From: a virus
DNA length: 23,224 nt
IMG/VR virus record: IMGVR_UViG_3300021378_000169
Location: 1 to 23,224 of that record
Reading direction: 5' to 3' (one strand)
Shown here: positions 1 through 6,634 of the stretch, in pieces
Numbering within the stretch: the first letter of the stretch is position 1
Layout: every line of letters starts with the position of its first letter
The notes under the pieces: model-generated
Databases searched by the model: none
Told to the model about the DNA's origin: nothing
Seen by the model: only the letters and a program-made list of their open reading frames with translations
Position numbers and translations under genes: made by a program

Positions 1-107
1 CAGCCGAGGATTATGATTGAAGGTCCTACAGCAAAACCAGCAATCATGGCGGCATCAGCCATGTCGAAACCGTCATTACTTGGGTCAAAGAAAGCTGCGA
101 GAATCAC
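1..107 (-). CDS. Partial hydrophobic phage protein (N-terminus only)
   Basis: This minus-strand frame opens with GTG at 107 and stays open to the left edge, giving about 35 residues beginning MILAAFFDPSNDGF. The start overlaps the TGA of the upstream gene in a GTGA arrangement, the coupling used throughout this cluster. The second half (AAMIAGFAVGPSIIILG) is hydrophobic and could begin a membrane segment. It lies at the distal end of the terminase/tail-fibre cluster, where a holin or another small membrane protein would be plausible, but nothing specific identifies it. Confidence 0.5.
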   Translation of the reverse strand, partial: MILAAFFDPSNDGFDMADAAMIAGFAVGPSIIILG

Positions 108-307
108 AAAACCTCACCCCACTTACCTATAGGGCATTCTGCTTTAGCCAGTCTCACTTTAGCTGTCATAAAACAACCACATTCTTGGCAGATTTTAAAA
201 CGTAATTGTGGACATTTATTACAGATACGCAATCTATCCATTGCTTTTTCTTTATCTAAATACACTGTGTTTGGATTCAAAAAATCTAATGGGCTAACGT
301 CAGTCAT
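104..307 (-). CDS. Small Cys-rich zinc-binding phage protein
   Basis: This 67-aa protein has six cysteines at C29, C32, C40, C43, C45 and C58, in the pattern CNKC...CQECGC...CPIGKW. That arrangement is typical of small zinc-ribbon-like proteins encoded among the tail genes of aquatic phages; the fold is inferred and the function unknown. The chosen ATG at 307 overlaps the end of the preceding gene by 8 nt and follows GGAGAGGTGG in that gene. An ATG six codons further upstream has no better ribosome site. It is probably translated with its neighbours as part of the tail/structural transcript. Confidence 0.7.
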   Translation of the reverse strand: MTDVSPLDFLNPNTVYLDKEKAMDRLRICNKCPQLRFKICQECGCFMTAKVRLAKAECPIGKWGEVL

Positions 308-617
308 TAACTTCCACCTCTCCACCAGAAATCATTAAAGGTTCACCATTTTCATTAAGAAGAGTGAACTCATACCTTGATTCCCCAATAGGAAGAAAGT
401 AAGTATCGTTAGTGTCAAAAGTTATAACCCATTGACCAGCCTCGTAACCCAACCAATATTCTGAACTATCTACATTTCGGTTAAAGGTTGTTAAAAGATC
501 GCCCGAGGAGTCATAAAAGGTGACATCATCCCCAGCGGTAGGTAAAACAACATGGTCTTCTGGCATATTAGTAAATGGCAAAACCCATTTCAGGTGTAAG
601 CGTTCCCCTTTTTTCAC
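300..617 (-). CDS. Hypothetical beta-rich virion protein (105 aa)
   Basis: The frame could begin at ATG 632, but GTG at 617 is favoured. It overlaps the upstream TGA as GTGA and has GGAGGA five bases ahead. The protein begins MKKGERLHLKWVLPF and alternates short hydrophobic and polar stretches (DDVTFYDSSGDLL, SRYEFTLLNENGEP), as expected for a beta-sandwich. The opening resembles the N-terminal Ig-like domain of phage baseplate or fibre-associated proteins, but this is only a general likeness. It sits directly downstream of two fibre-like genes, so a tail-tip or fibre-accessory role is inferred. Confidence 0.6.
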   Translation of the reverse strand: MKKGERLHLKWVLPFTNMPEDHVVLPTAGDDVTFYDSSGDLLTTFNRNVDSSEYWLGYEAGQWVITFDTNDTYFLPIGESRYEFTLLNENGEPLMISGGEVEVND

Positions 618-1150
618 GATATCCTCCACCATTCTCCGTAAGAATCTGTATATCCTTCTGGGGTGCCATTTTTAACGTCGTTGTAACCTACGATTGACTG
701 TCCACGGGAACCACCACAGCAAATAGTTCCGTCAGCGCCGCAGTTACCATCAACACCACCACCCCAACAGTTGTTATAAGCGTTGCAGCAGTTTGGACCT
801 GGGCAGTTACCGGAGGGCCAAGAATAAGCAGGGGCACAGTTATCTACGTACACTGGTTCGGGATGAGTTGTGTATTTCTTTCTTTCCATATAACCAACTG
901 CAGATTGTGGCGAGGCCTGAGAATATCCAGAACTAATAGAAAACCTTGCATCAGTGCTGGATAAAGAAAAAACACCATTAACTGAATCTATTAATGTTGC
1001 AGTCCCACTACCAGAAATAAAAGTAGGCGTGTACGCAAGATTTGAATCATAATTTGTAACAACAAACTGTCCAATGGTCGTATGGTGGTCCATGATTGGT
1101 GCGGCAGGGGCACTAAGGCCCATGTTGAACCCTGCAAACGTAGGGATCAT
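614..1150 (-). CDS. Tail-fibre-associated protein with a Gly/Cys-rich tip
   Basis: The ATG at 1150 overlaps the upstream stop as ATGA and gives 178 aa. The first hundred residues are beta-like (GQFVVTNYDSNLAYTPTF, then an Ala/Ser/Thr-rich stretch). Residues 105-145 contain eight cysteines amid Gly, Asn and Pro, including PNCCNAYNNCWGGG and GTICCGG. Such a segment could be held by disulfides or metal and would suit an exposed receptor-binding tip. The position after a fibre gene supports a distal fibre or adhesin subunit. No family is recognised with certainty. A possible start nine codons earlier is less likely because it breaks the overlap pattern. Confidence 0.6.
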   Translation of the reverse strand: MIPTFAGFNMGLSAPAAPIMDHHTTIGQFVVTNYDSNLAYTPTFISGSGTATLIDSVNGVFSLSSTDARFSISSGYSQASPQSAVGYMERKKYTTHPEPVYVDNCAPAYSWPSGNCPGPNCCNAYNNCWGGGVDGNCGADGTICCGGSRGQSIVGYNDVKNGTPEGYTDSYGEWWRIS

Positions 1151-1791
1151 GCCACTAAACCGCCAACAGCAACCCACGTGTTCGTATCACGTTTAATCAA
1201 AGTACAACCAGCCCACTGACCGATGATTTTTAATCCAATAAACGAGTTAACTGTTACACCAACACCAGCGGTAATAGTTGTTTGACCTTCACCTGTTTGT
1301 ACAACAAGAATAGAAGTACCGATGGGGAAAGCAGCACTATTAGCGCCTGTATTTGGGGGGATGGTGAGAGTGTTTTCTGTAGCAACATTCATTTCTATTA
1401 TTTTTTGTGCGTCGCTAAGTTGCAGTGTGTATGAAGATGATGAAGGGTTAGTTAAAGGATTTAGTGGGTATTTAGCTGCGACATTAGTTTCAAGATTATC
1501 AATTTGAGTTTGCTTGGAAGAAAGATCAGAAGTCAAAGACGTGACTTGTGACTGTGAAATAGTTTTGTTAGTTAGAGTTTGAGTACCCGTCGTGGTGACA
1601 ACATCAGCACCTGACTTTTGCAAACCACCGGTAAAGTTGTGAACACCTGTGTAAGTGTCACCATCAACCGACGAAGCTGTATCCGCAAATTGGGAAAAAA
1701 GGATGCGTAAATCAGCATTGTCGTCGTATGCGGGTACGAAAAATACTGCCGAACGACCAGTCGGCGTGTATGAATGTGCTGCATCAGGCAT
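1147..1791 (-). CDS. Tail fibre protein
   Basis: This 214-aa protein shows signature pieces of aquatic phage fibres. TGTQTLTNKTIS lies in the shaft; it is followed by a short coiled-coil-like stretch (VTSLTSDLSSKQTQIDNLET) and then a C-terminal module reading YTLQLSDAQKIIEMN, TLTIPPN, FPIGTSILVVQTGEGQ, TITAGVGVTVNS and TWVAVGGLVA. That module is common at the ends of tail fibres and probably forms a trimeric beta-structure. It follows the large terminase after a 55-nt gap, with GAGGGGA a few bases ahead of the ATG. The likely role is host recognition or fibre assembly. Confidence 0.75.
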   Translation of the reverse strand: MPDAAHSYTPTGRSAVFFVPAYDDNADLRILFSQFADTASSVDGDTYTGVHNFTGGLQKSGADVVTTTGTQTLTNKTISQSQVTSLTSDLSSKQTQIDNLETNVAAKYPLNPLTNPSSSSYTLQLSDAQKIIEMNVATENTLTIPPNTGANSAAFPIGTSILVVQTGEGQTTITAGVGVTVNSFIGLKIIGQWAGCTLIKRDTNTWVAVGGLVA

Positions 1792-1846
1792 GTAACAGTC
1801 CCCTCACAATGAATCAGGATGTCTTAATCTTAGACCGTTTGAATCA

Positions 1847-3397
1847 TTAAATCACAAGGTAAGGGTTGTCTTCGCCAGAATCCTTCACCCAAACCACACC
1901 AGAAACCACATCCGCATTCCATTCAGGATCCAAAACCTGCATTGATTTAGGAACAAACTTGGTTTTACGCACACCCTCCATAGCTGCAGGTGCAGGTTGA
2001 TGAAGCACAGCATCATGCATGATTGCGAAAGCAGCCACATCGTCAGCCAAATGAGAATTCCACCTGCCAGGGGCATACACCTCCTCAACGGTTGTCGCCT
2101 TATGGGCATCAAAAGCTGGAGTGTTAGCAGGCAACCTGTACAAGCCCTGCTCGATAGCGGAGATGTATTCAACCAGCATGGTGGTCCTAGCCCTACCCAC
2201 CATCACAATCTTTCGGGCACGTTCGTCAATAAGGTCATTAACCACATTGCCGATACCTGTACCGTCATGGGCAGCAACAGCCTGATAGTTGTTGAGAACC
2301 GTGTTGAACATTTCAGCCATTTCAGGCCAAGGTTTACGGTTCACGCGACGTAAATACACAATTCGATGAGGCTTAATATCTGTTCTCGCCACCACAATCA
2401 CCGTTTTATCAGCCTCTTTAGCCCAGTCAGCACCTACCGCATACCAGCCATCATCCCTAGGCTCCTCAAACACCCATTCATCATCTGAACCTGCATGACG
2501 CTGATCAACCACATCCATGTGAATGAAGTACTCGTTAAGTTTGGCTAAATCAAACGCCCTTGACCCACCAGCAGGCTCCCCCAGCTCGTACTCAACACGG
2601 AACAGTTCCGAAGGGACAGAGCGTCTTTTACGCTCAATAAAGGCAGGATCCATCCAGCCAGAAGGGTTCTCCTCAGTCTTTAACACCTCACGAAAACACC
2701 ACGTTCGAACAGGTAAACCCTTTTTTAAGGCGTCATCGCGAACCTGTTGAAAAGTGCCTACAGGGTTCTGCCAAGTAGAGGATGCAACAACCATTTCATC
2801 AATTTCAATACCCCTGGCATTAGGTTTCTTCATCGCCTGACCCATGGCGGCGTCGTAAACCTTTTTATCCATCTCGTCGATCTCATCCAAGGCCGTCATT
2901 TGAGGGTGAGGGCCTCGAACAGTTTTCTGTGAATCAGGTAAGGGACGGATCCAGTTGCCGCCCGTGAAAGTTAACTGGGTTTGAATTGAGGCAGAAACAG
3001 CCCACGTTGGGGCTCCAGGATAAAGCAGCAGATTTTCGATATGTTCTTGGACGTTTTGTGACTGCGCCATGGAACCGCCCAGAAGGGCGACGTTGATCTC
3101 AAGGATCGCTGCCTTGGTGAGTGCTAGCAATGCCAGCATGAGGGATTTTCCCGTACCGCGGGATCCATACCAAAGTGCCCAGTTTGATTCGTTACCAAAA
3201 TATCCTTCAGCAAAAGCATCAAAAGGTGCATCGTGATCAGGACAAACTTTGATTCTTGGTATCGAAACTCCCCATAAGGTTTTAACCACCCACCACAACT
3301 CATCCTTGTTTTGAGGGGGTCTGGGTAAATAGATCCTTGGATGTATTGGGTTGCCGTTCTCATCCAACGGCAGGTTGGTTAAATCAATAACACTCAT
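1847..3397 (-). CDS. terL: Terminase large subunit (packaging ATPase/nuclease)
   Basis: This 516-aa protein drives ATP-dependent packaging of phage DNA into proheads and cuts the concatemer. The ATPase domain has a Walker A motif GSRGTGKS at residues 78-85 and a Walker B motif LDEID with D171/E172. The C-terminal RNase H-like nuclease domain has D324 in GADWAK, D378 in HDGTG and an acidic pair D452/D453 in LADDVAA. The length is normal for the family. The ATG at 3397 is the first in frame. The gene begins the leftward tail cluster. The terminase-small-like gene is more than 11 kb away on the other strand, an uncommon arrangement. Confidence 0.93.
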   Translation of the reverse strand: MSVIDLTNLPLDENGNPIHPRIYLPRPPQNKDELWWVVKTLWGVSIPRIKVCPDHDAPFDAFAEGYFGNESNWALWYGSRGTGKSLMLALLALTKAAILEINVALLGGSMAQSQNVQEHIENLLLYPGAPTWAVSASIQTQLTFTGGNWIRPLPDSQKTVRGPHPQMTALDEIDEMDKKVYDAAMGQAMKKPNARGIEIDEMVVASSTWQNPVGTFQQVRDDALKKGLPVRTWCFREVLKTEENPSGWMDPAFIERKRRSVPSELFRVEYELGEPAGGSRAFDLAKLNEYFIHMDVVDQRHAGSDDEWVFEEPRDDGWYAVGADWAKEADKTVIVVARTDIKPHRIVYLRRVNRKPWPEMAEMFNTVLNNYQAVAAHDGTGIGNVVNDLIDERARKIVMVGRARTTMLVEYISAIEQGLYRLPANTPAFDAHKATTVEEVYAPGRWNSHLADDVAAFAIMHDAVLHQPAPAAMEGVRKTKFVPKSMQVLDPEWNADVVSGVVWVKDSGEDNPYLVI

Positions 3398-3492
3398 TTT
3401 GTGACTTTTTCAGTAAAACGTATAGGTATTAGGTGGCTAGGTATTACATTTGTCAGTACGAATGTGGTTACAAGCCTTGTTTTAGGGGGAAA

Positions 3493-3654
3493 ATGAGTAT
3501 TAATGGATTTTTTGTCGAAATGTATAAAAAGTTTTTTCGTGTAGTCTCCCAAAATGGAGAACAAGGAAGTATTGATATTAACCCCCACGGGGTCGAAGAG
3601 TTCTCTGAGGAAATTCTCAATTGGGGGGAGGATCAGAAGCGTGAGAGTTCCTGA
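3493..3654 (+). CDS. Hypothetical small acidic protein overlapping the RHH gene
   Basis: This 53-aa frame from ATG 3493 is preceded by AGGGGGA, although the spacing is short. The translation (MSINGFFVEMYKKFF..., then GSIDINPHGVEEFSEEILN) reads like a genuine hydrophilic protein. It overlaps the start of the ribbon-helix-helix frame in another register. If the RHH protein begins at GTG 3641, the two genes overlap by 14 nt and could be translationally coupled, like an antitoxin/toxin or regulator pair. Function is unknown, and the frame could instead be spurious if the RHH gene uses its long form. Confidence 0.4.
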   Translation: MSINGFFVEMYKKFFRVVSQNGEQGSIDINPHGVEEFSEEILNWGEDQKRESS

Positions 3655-3754
3655 TGATCTTTGGGGTGCGGCAGCAGAAAAGGCTGCAAAAGAGGGCATA
3701 CCGCTTTCCATTGTAATCAGGCAGCTGCTTGAACAATGGGTTAATGAGAAGTAA
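3554..3754 (+). CDS. Ribbon-helix-helix (CopG/Arc-like) DNA-binding protein
   Basis: The C-terminal 40 residues (SVRVPDDLWGAAAEKAAKEG, then IPLSIVIRQLLEQWV) show the strand, helix A, turn and helix B pattern of RHH repressors, which bind operators as dimers. Two starts are possible. ATG 3554 gives 66 aa with the full beta-strand but a weak ribosome site. GTG 3641 has an excellent GGGGGAGG eight bases upstream but gives only 37 aa and trims the DNA-contacting strand. The gene is an isolated plus-strand unit between leftward operons and converges with the 36-aa gene ending at 3755. It probably regulates one of the neighbouring transcripts. Confidence 0.7.
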   Translation: MENKEVLILTPTGSKSSLRKFSIGGRIRSVRVPDDLWGAAAEKAAKEGIPLSIVIRQLLEQWVNEK

Positions 3755-3865
3755 TTAATCCCCATTTGAGATATCTACGTTCTTTTTAACTTTACTCTTC
3801 TTCCATTTCCATATGAATGCTTGACGTTTTTTAGACCATTTCCATTTTCCTATTAGCTGTTTCAT
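3755..3865 (-). CDS. Tiny Trp/Lys-rich basic protein (36 aa)
   Basis: A short minus-strand frame starts at ATG 3865, overlapping the preceding TGA as ATGA, with AAGGA six bases upstream. Its product begins MKQLIGKWKWSKKRQAFI and continues WKWKKSKVKKN; it is strongly positive and contains four tryptophans. Such composition could suit nucleic-acid or membrane interaction, but no family is recognised. The proper ribosome site and coupling to the nucleotide-metabolism gene argue that it is real. It stops exactly where the convergent RHH gene ends. Confidence 0.55.
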   Translation of the reverse strand: MKQLIGKWKWSKKRQAFIWKWKKSKVKKNVDISNGD

Positions 3866-4263
3866 GTTTTTTCCTTAGCCATTGCTAAAGCCATGGCAGC
3901 ATAAACAGCGTTATCCAGGAGTGAATCAATTAGTGATTCGTTAGTTGGTGTTTTACCTGATGAGACAAGGGCTCCTATGCGTGAGAGTTTTTGTTGGCAT
4001 AGGAGCAGGGATGAGAGCCATGCTTTATCTTCTGCACCAAGAAAACGGCTCATGTCTTCAAAGTTTGACCAGCGTGAGCTTGGGCGTGCATAGTCAGCGT
4101 TCTTTTTCCTAAACATTTTGACTATGTCTGCCATGGCGGATTCAAATGGGTCAGATTCATCCAAGAGTACTTCGTTGTGGTTTATTTTCTTGTACGGGTA
4201 TTTACCTGTTGGAATGAGTTCTGATGCGTAAAAGGTGTTGTTTTTTACTGTCACGTTGCTCAT
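3862..4263 (-). CDS. DUF1599-like nucleotide-modification-associated protein
   Basis: This 133-aa protein contains FRKKNADYAR...SRWSNFEDMSRF and a C-terminal all-helical part with QQKLSRIGALV, LIDSLLDNAVYAAMALAMA. The combination K-N-x-D-Y, K-L-x-R and D-x-L-D-N-x-x-Y matches the DUF1599 (nucleotide modification associated domain 1) group, related in architecture to MazG/dUTPase helical pyrophosphatases. The family is linked to phage nucleotide metabolism, often base-modified DNA, but the exact reaction here is not known. It overlaps both neighbours by ATGA junctions, forming a three-gene leftward unit. Confidence 0.65.
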   Translation of the reverse strand: MSNVTVKNNTFYASELIPTGKYPYKKINHNEVLLDESDPFESAMADIVKMFRKKNADYARPSSRWSNFEDMSRFLGAEDKAWLSSLLLCQQKLSRIGALVSSGKTPTNESLIDSLLDNAVYAAMALAMAKEKT

Positions 4264-4478
4264 TTGCTCTCCGTTGCTATGGCTACTGTCATTAAACGAA
4301 TATCTTTTTGCAGTTGAGAGATTGTTTCTTCTTGGTCTTCAATTCGTCTTAATAAGCCACTGGTGATGGTAAGTAGTCGTTCTGACTTGTCACGTAGGTA
4401 CGTGTTTTCTTTTCTTAGTGTTATTGGATTGAAGGTCATGGTGTGCATCATTACACACTTTGACTCATTTTGAAACAT
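4260..4478 (-). CDS. Small coiled-coil protein
   Basis: This 72-aa product is largely one helix. From ITLRKENTYLRDKSERLL through RRIEDQEETISQLQKDI it shows heptad-like spacing of leucine and isoleucine with many charged residues. ATG 4478 is the longest start; an internal ATG 13 codons on (MTFNPITL) is also possible, and neither has a strong ribosome site. The 3' end overlaps the DUF1599-like gene in an ATGA junction. It is the first gene of the leftward unit facing the 0.5-kb control region. Function is unknown. Confidence 0.55.
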   Translation of the reverse strand: MFQNESKCVMMHTMTFNPITLRKENTYLRDKSERLLTITSGLLRRIEDQEETISQLQKDIRLMTVAIATESK

Positions 4479-4501
4479 CTATTTTCATTGTGTCTTTTTG
4501 A

Positions 4502-4693
4502 GTGTTTCAAATTTATGTTTATGTAGCTCGCATACAGTGGGGCGTTGGTTTGCCGATCCGACCTTTCAGGGAGGTGTCGGCTAGAAACCTTATTGGTTTG
4601 TTTATTGTTGTGCTTTATTGGTTGGTTTTTTGTTTAATAATGCGCCCTGGATTGCATCCTCGCTACGAGTTTACACACCTTGTCAAATCATAA
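4502..4693 (+). CDS. Doubtful small membrane protein
   Basis: A GTG-initiated frame of 63 aa carries one convincing hydrophobic segment (NLIGLFIVVLYWLVFCLIM) flanked by charged ends. An internal GTG at 4574 would give a 39-aa version with a better topology, but AGGGAG lies immediately against it with no spacer. Neither start has a proper ribosome site. The membrane segment is the only argument for it; it may be a chance open frame in AT-rich DNA. Confidence 0.25.
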   Translation: MFQIYVYVARIQWGVGLPIRPFREVSARNLIGLFIVVLYWLVFCLIMRPGLHPRYEFTHLVKS

Positions 4694-4723
4694 TGATTCT
4701 GGGGGTGTGTTTTTACCCTCTGG

Positions 4724-4752
4724 TGATACATTATGTTGCTTTTTGATACATT
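4724..4752. promoter_or_regulatory. Tandem TGATACATT repeats (possible operator)
   Basis: TGATACATT occurs at 4724-4732 and again at 4744-4752, exactly 20 bases apart, or two helical turns, placing both on the same DNA face. TTGCTT (4736) with TAGGAT 18 bases downstream is a possible promoter overlapping the second copy. An operator for a phage regulator such as the RHH protein is inferred. Confidence 0.35.
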
Positions 4753-4781
4753 TATAAGATAGGATACTCGTTATCTGGGGA

Positions 4782-4799
4782 GGGGGAAAGTATGTCCTC
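4782..4799 (+). CDS. Five-codon leader ORF with very strong ribosome site
   Basis: ATG TCC TCA TTT AAT TAG encodes only MSSFN. It is preceded by GGGGAGGGGG with about eight bases of spacing, one of the strongest Shine-Dalgarno matches in the window. It lies 40 bases ahead of a rho-independent terminator and about 200 bases before the helicase gene. This resembles a leader peptide in a transcription attenuator. The purine run could alternatively be a protein- or RNA-binding site. Confidence 0.3.
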
Positions 4800-4838
4800 A
4801 TTTAATTAGGTTTTCATTTCTCTTTTCTGGTCACCAAC

Positions 4839-4870
4839 CCTTCAGGTTTCTACCTGAGGGATTTTTTTTT
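4839..4870 (+). terminator. Rho-independent terminator upstream of the replication operon
   Basis: A nine-pair stem (CCTTCAGGT with ACCTGAGGG, one G-U pair) closes a TTCT loop and is followed by A and then nine T residues. It would stop rightward transcripts starting in the control region before the helicase gene, either ending a short RNA or acting as an attenuator. Confidence 0.85.
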
Positions 4871-5002
4871 GTTATAAGACAGACACAGAAACGTGATCTA
4901 AATATGAAACATTTTGATTCATCAAGGTGCAAGATGAATCTCCCAGAACTTTTAGTTTTATTTCCTGGATTAAATCAATAAACAAACCAATAAGGAGACC
5001 TT

Positions 5003-6262
5003 ATGACCTCAGCAAACGTAGTTGAAATGACAAGTAAATCAACAGATCCAATGTCTCCTGAGGCTTTGTTTATTTCGGCTCTTATTGATTCTGGTTTTTA
5101 CTCCCCGGCTATTTACGGTATTGCGGACAGGCACTTTGGTGCCTGGACGAATGTTCATGGTTTTTGTACTGATTATCAAGAACATGCCAATACTGCACCT
5201 CCTGCACATTTGGTACAGGCTAAATTTCCTTCTTTTCCTTACACCACTGAGCCTGACCCTAAGTGGGCTGCGGAGCAGCTCCACAGGGCATATACCTCCC
5301 GTACCTTGCGTGTTGGGATGCAGCAAGCCATTCATCTTCTTAGCGAGGATGATGTGTCAAAAGCCATGATTGGCTTACAAGACACTCTACGCACGGCTGT
5401 GCCTCGTAAACGTAAAGGTTCAGGACTTCTGGATGAGGATTTACTACTGGAAGCCGATACTATTCCTTCCCCTGTTTGTCTTAACAGAGAAGACAATCTT
5501 GAGAAGTTAACGGGCGGTATTCGTCCAGGAAACCTTTGGTATGTGGCTGCACGTTTGAGTGTAGGAAAATCATGGGTTTTACAGCAAATGGCCATTGCTG
5601 CTGCCGAGGGTGGCTGGGATGTAAACATGTTTAGTCTTGAAATGACCAGTAAAGAAGTCATTAACCGTTTACATCGAATTGCTTTACGTGATGTCAAAAA
5701 TTATTACGAATTAACGATGCGTGAGCGGCTCGATCTTATGGAGAAATGGCAGGCCACTAATGGCCGTATCACTGTCCATGATCCTTCTATGGGTCCTGTT
5801 GATGCCGCAGTAATTGCAGGTTCACATGATCAAGATAACCCTGAGTGTGTTGCCCTTGTCGATTATGTGGGTCTTATGCGCTCCACGTCAGGTTCCCGCT
5901 CTATTGATGATTGGCGTGCGGCGGCAACTATCAGTAATGAATTAAAAGAAGTTGCCCTCTCTCATCGGATCCCTGTTATAGCTGCCGCTCAAATAAATAG
6001 GGCTGGTGCTAACTCTGAAGGTGGACCTAAAACTGAACATATGGGTCAATCAGATGCCCTTGGTCAGGACGCGGATGTGGTTCTTACTTTGCGTCGTGAA
6101 TCAAAAAGGGTGCTTTTAGCCAACCTTGCTAAGAACCGTCACGGTATTGCCGGTAGGCGCTGGAATCTGATTCTTGACCCAGGCAAAGGACGTTTTGGTG
6201 ATATCAGTCGCGATGATGCTTTGGATCTTATTGAAGCAGATGAAATGGAAGAAGAAAGTTAA
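5003..6262 (+). CDS. dnaB: DnaB-like replicative helicase (SF4)
   Basis: This 419-aa protein unwinds DNA at the phage fork and probably loads the primase encoded nearby. An N-terminal helical domain (about 1-135) precedes a RecA-like core. The core shows Walker A at 183-190 (ARLSVGKS, with Ala where Gly is usual), catalytic E213 in SLEM, Walker B LVDY with D287, the AQINR motif near 329-333, QDADVV at 355-360 and KNRHG near 377-381. Length is close to other DnaB proteins. AAGGAGA lies seven bases before the ATG. It opens the rightward replication operon. Confidence 0.92.
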   Translation: MTSANVVEMTSKSTDPMSPEALFISALIDSGFYSPAIYGIADRHFGAWTNVHGFCTDYQEHANTAPPAHLVQAKFPSFPYTTEPDPKWAAEQLHRAYTSRTLRVGMQQAIHLLSEDDVSKAMIGLQDTLRTAVPRKRKGSGLLDEDLLLEADTIPSPVCLNREDNLEKLTGGIRPGNLWYVAARLSVGKSWVLQQMAIAAAEGGWDVNMFSLEMTSKEVINRLHRIALRDVKNYYELTMRERLDLMEKWQATNGRITVHDPSMGPVDAAVIAGSHDQDNPECVALVDYVGLMRSTSGSRSIDDWRAAATISNELKEVALSHRIPVIAAAQINRAGANSEGGPKTEHMGQSDALGQDADVVLTLRRESKRVLLANLAKNRHGIAGRRWNLILDPGKGRFGDISRDDALDLIEADEMEEES

Positions 6263-6284
6263 TCAAATAGTAAGGAGACCAGGA

Positions 6285-6419
6285 ATGATCAATGTGAAGT
6301 TACCCAGAGCCGAATGGGATGCCATAGATGAGCTGTTGGAAATGCATCAGAAAACCGGTTGGCTTGTTGAACCGCTCCGTAAAGAAATCAAAGACCAGGT
6401 AGATAGGCAGGAAGCGTGA
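6285..6419 (+). CDS. Small hypothetical phage protein (44 aa)
   Basis: The true start is ATG 6285, preceded by TAAGGAG at a normal distance. The longer in-frame reading runs back into the helicase gene and is not supported. The peptide begins MINVKLPRAEWDAIDELL and ends KEIKDQVDRQEA; it is helical and acidic. The N-terminus loosely recalls an RHH strand and helix, but the protein is too short to assign. It lies between helicase and primase and overlaps the next gene. Confidence 0.6.
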   Translation: MINVKLPRAEWDAIDELLEMHQKTGWLVEPLRKEIKDQVDRQEA

Positions 6420-6634
6420 TGGATCCCAACGAAGTATTAAGGCTCCTGCGAGAGATTGTGACTGAAGTTAACAGCAATGGTGTTGATGACATAAGAAAGA
6501 AAGACCTTCAGGACCTTGTTGTGTACCTATCGGATCTCATCACCAATTTGGACACGTGGATTGTTAATGGGGGTTTTCTGCCTGCTGACTGGAACATTCC
6601 TACTTACAGCAATCAGATCAGCGCTAAAAGGTGA
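6416..6634 (+). CDS. Conserved-type actinophage hypothetical protein
   Basis: This 72-aa protein (start GTG 6416, or ATG 6419 immediately after) is helical and acidic and ends with LDTWIVNGGFLPADWN. Similar small proteins with a W-x-x-x-G-G-F-L-P-x-x-W ending recur near replication genes in actinobacterial phages; their role is unknown. CAGGAAG in the preceding gene serves as ribosome site. The last codons overlap the primase start in a GTGA junction, so helicase, both small proteins and primase form one coupled unit. Confidence 0.7.
   Translation: MMDPNEVLRLLREIVTEVNSNGVDDIRKKDLQDLVVYLSDLITNLDTWIVNGGFLPADWNIPTYSNQISAKR

Larger units (their letters stand above)
4479..5002. other. Divergent control region between leftward and replication operons
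   Basis: This 524-base stretch separates the leftward genes from the rightward replication operon. It holds one doubtful membrane-peptide frame (4502-4693), a pair of TGATACATT repeats 20 bases apart, a short ORF with a very strong ribosome site, and a rho-independent terminator. The 130 bases between the terminator and the helicase start are AT-rich, include ATGAAACATTTTGATTCAT at 4904-4922, and presumably carry the helicase promoter, although no convincing -35/-10 pair stands out. Confidence 0.6.

Noticed and set aside
17-205. Plus-strand 62-aa frame at the left edge
   Set aside because: It lies opposite the Cys-rich minus-strand gene, has no ribosome site, and its composition is not protein-like.
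3394-3765. Minus-strand 123-aa frame opposite the RHH locus
   Set aside because: It is the antisense of the RHH and 53-aa frames, has no ribosome site, and conflicts with the well-supported 36-aa gene.
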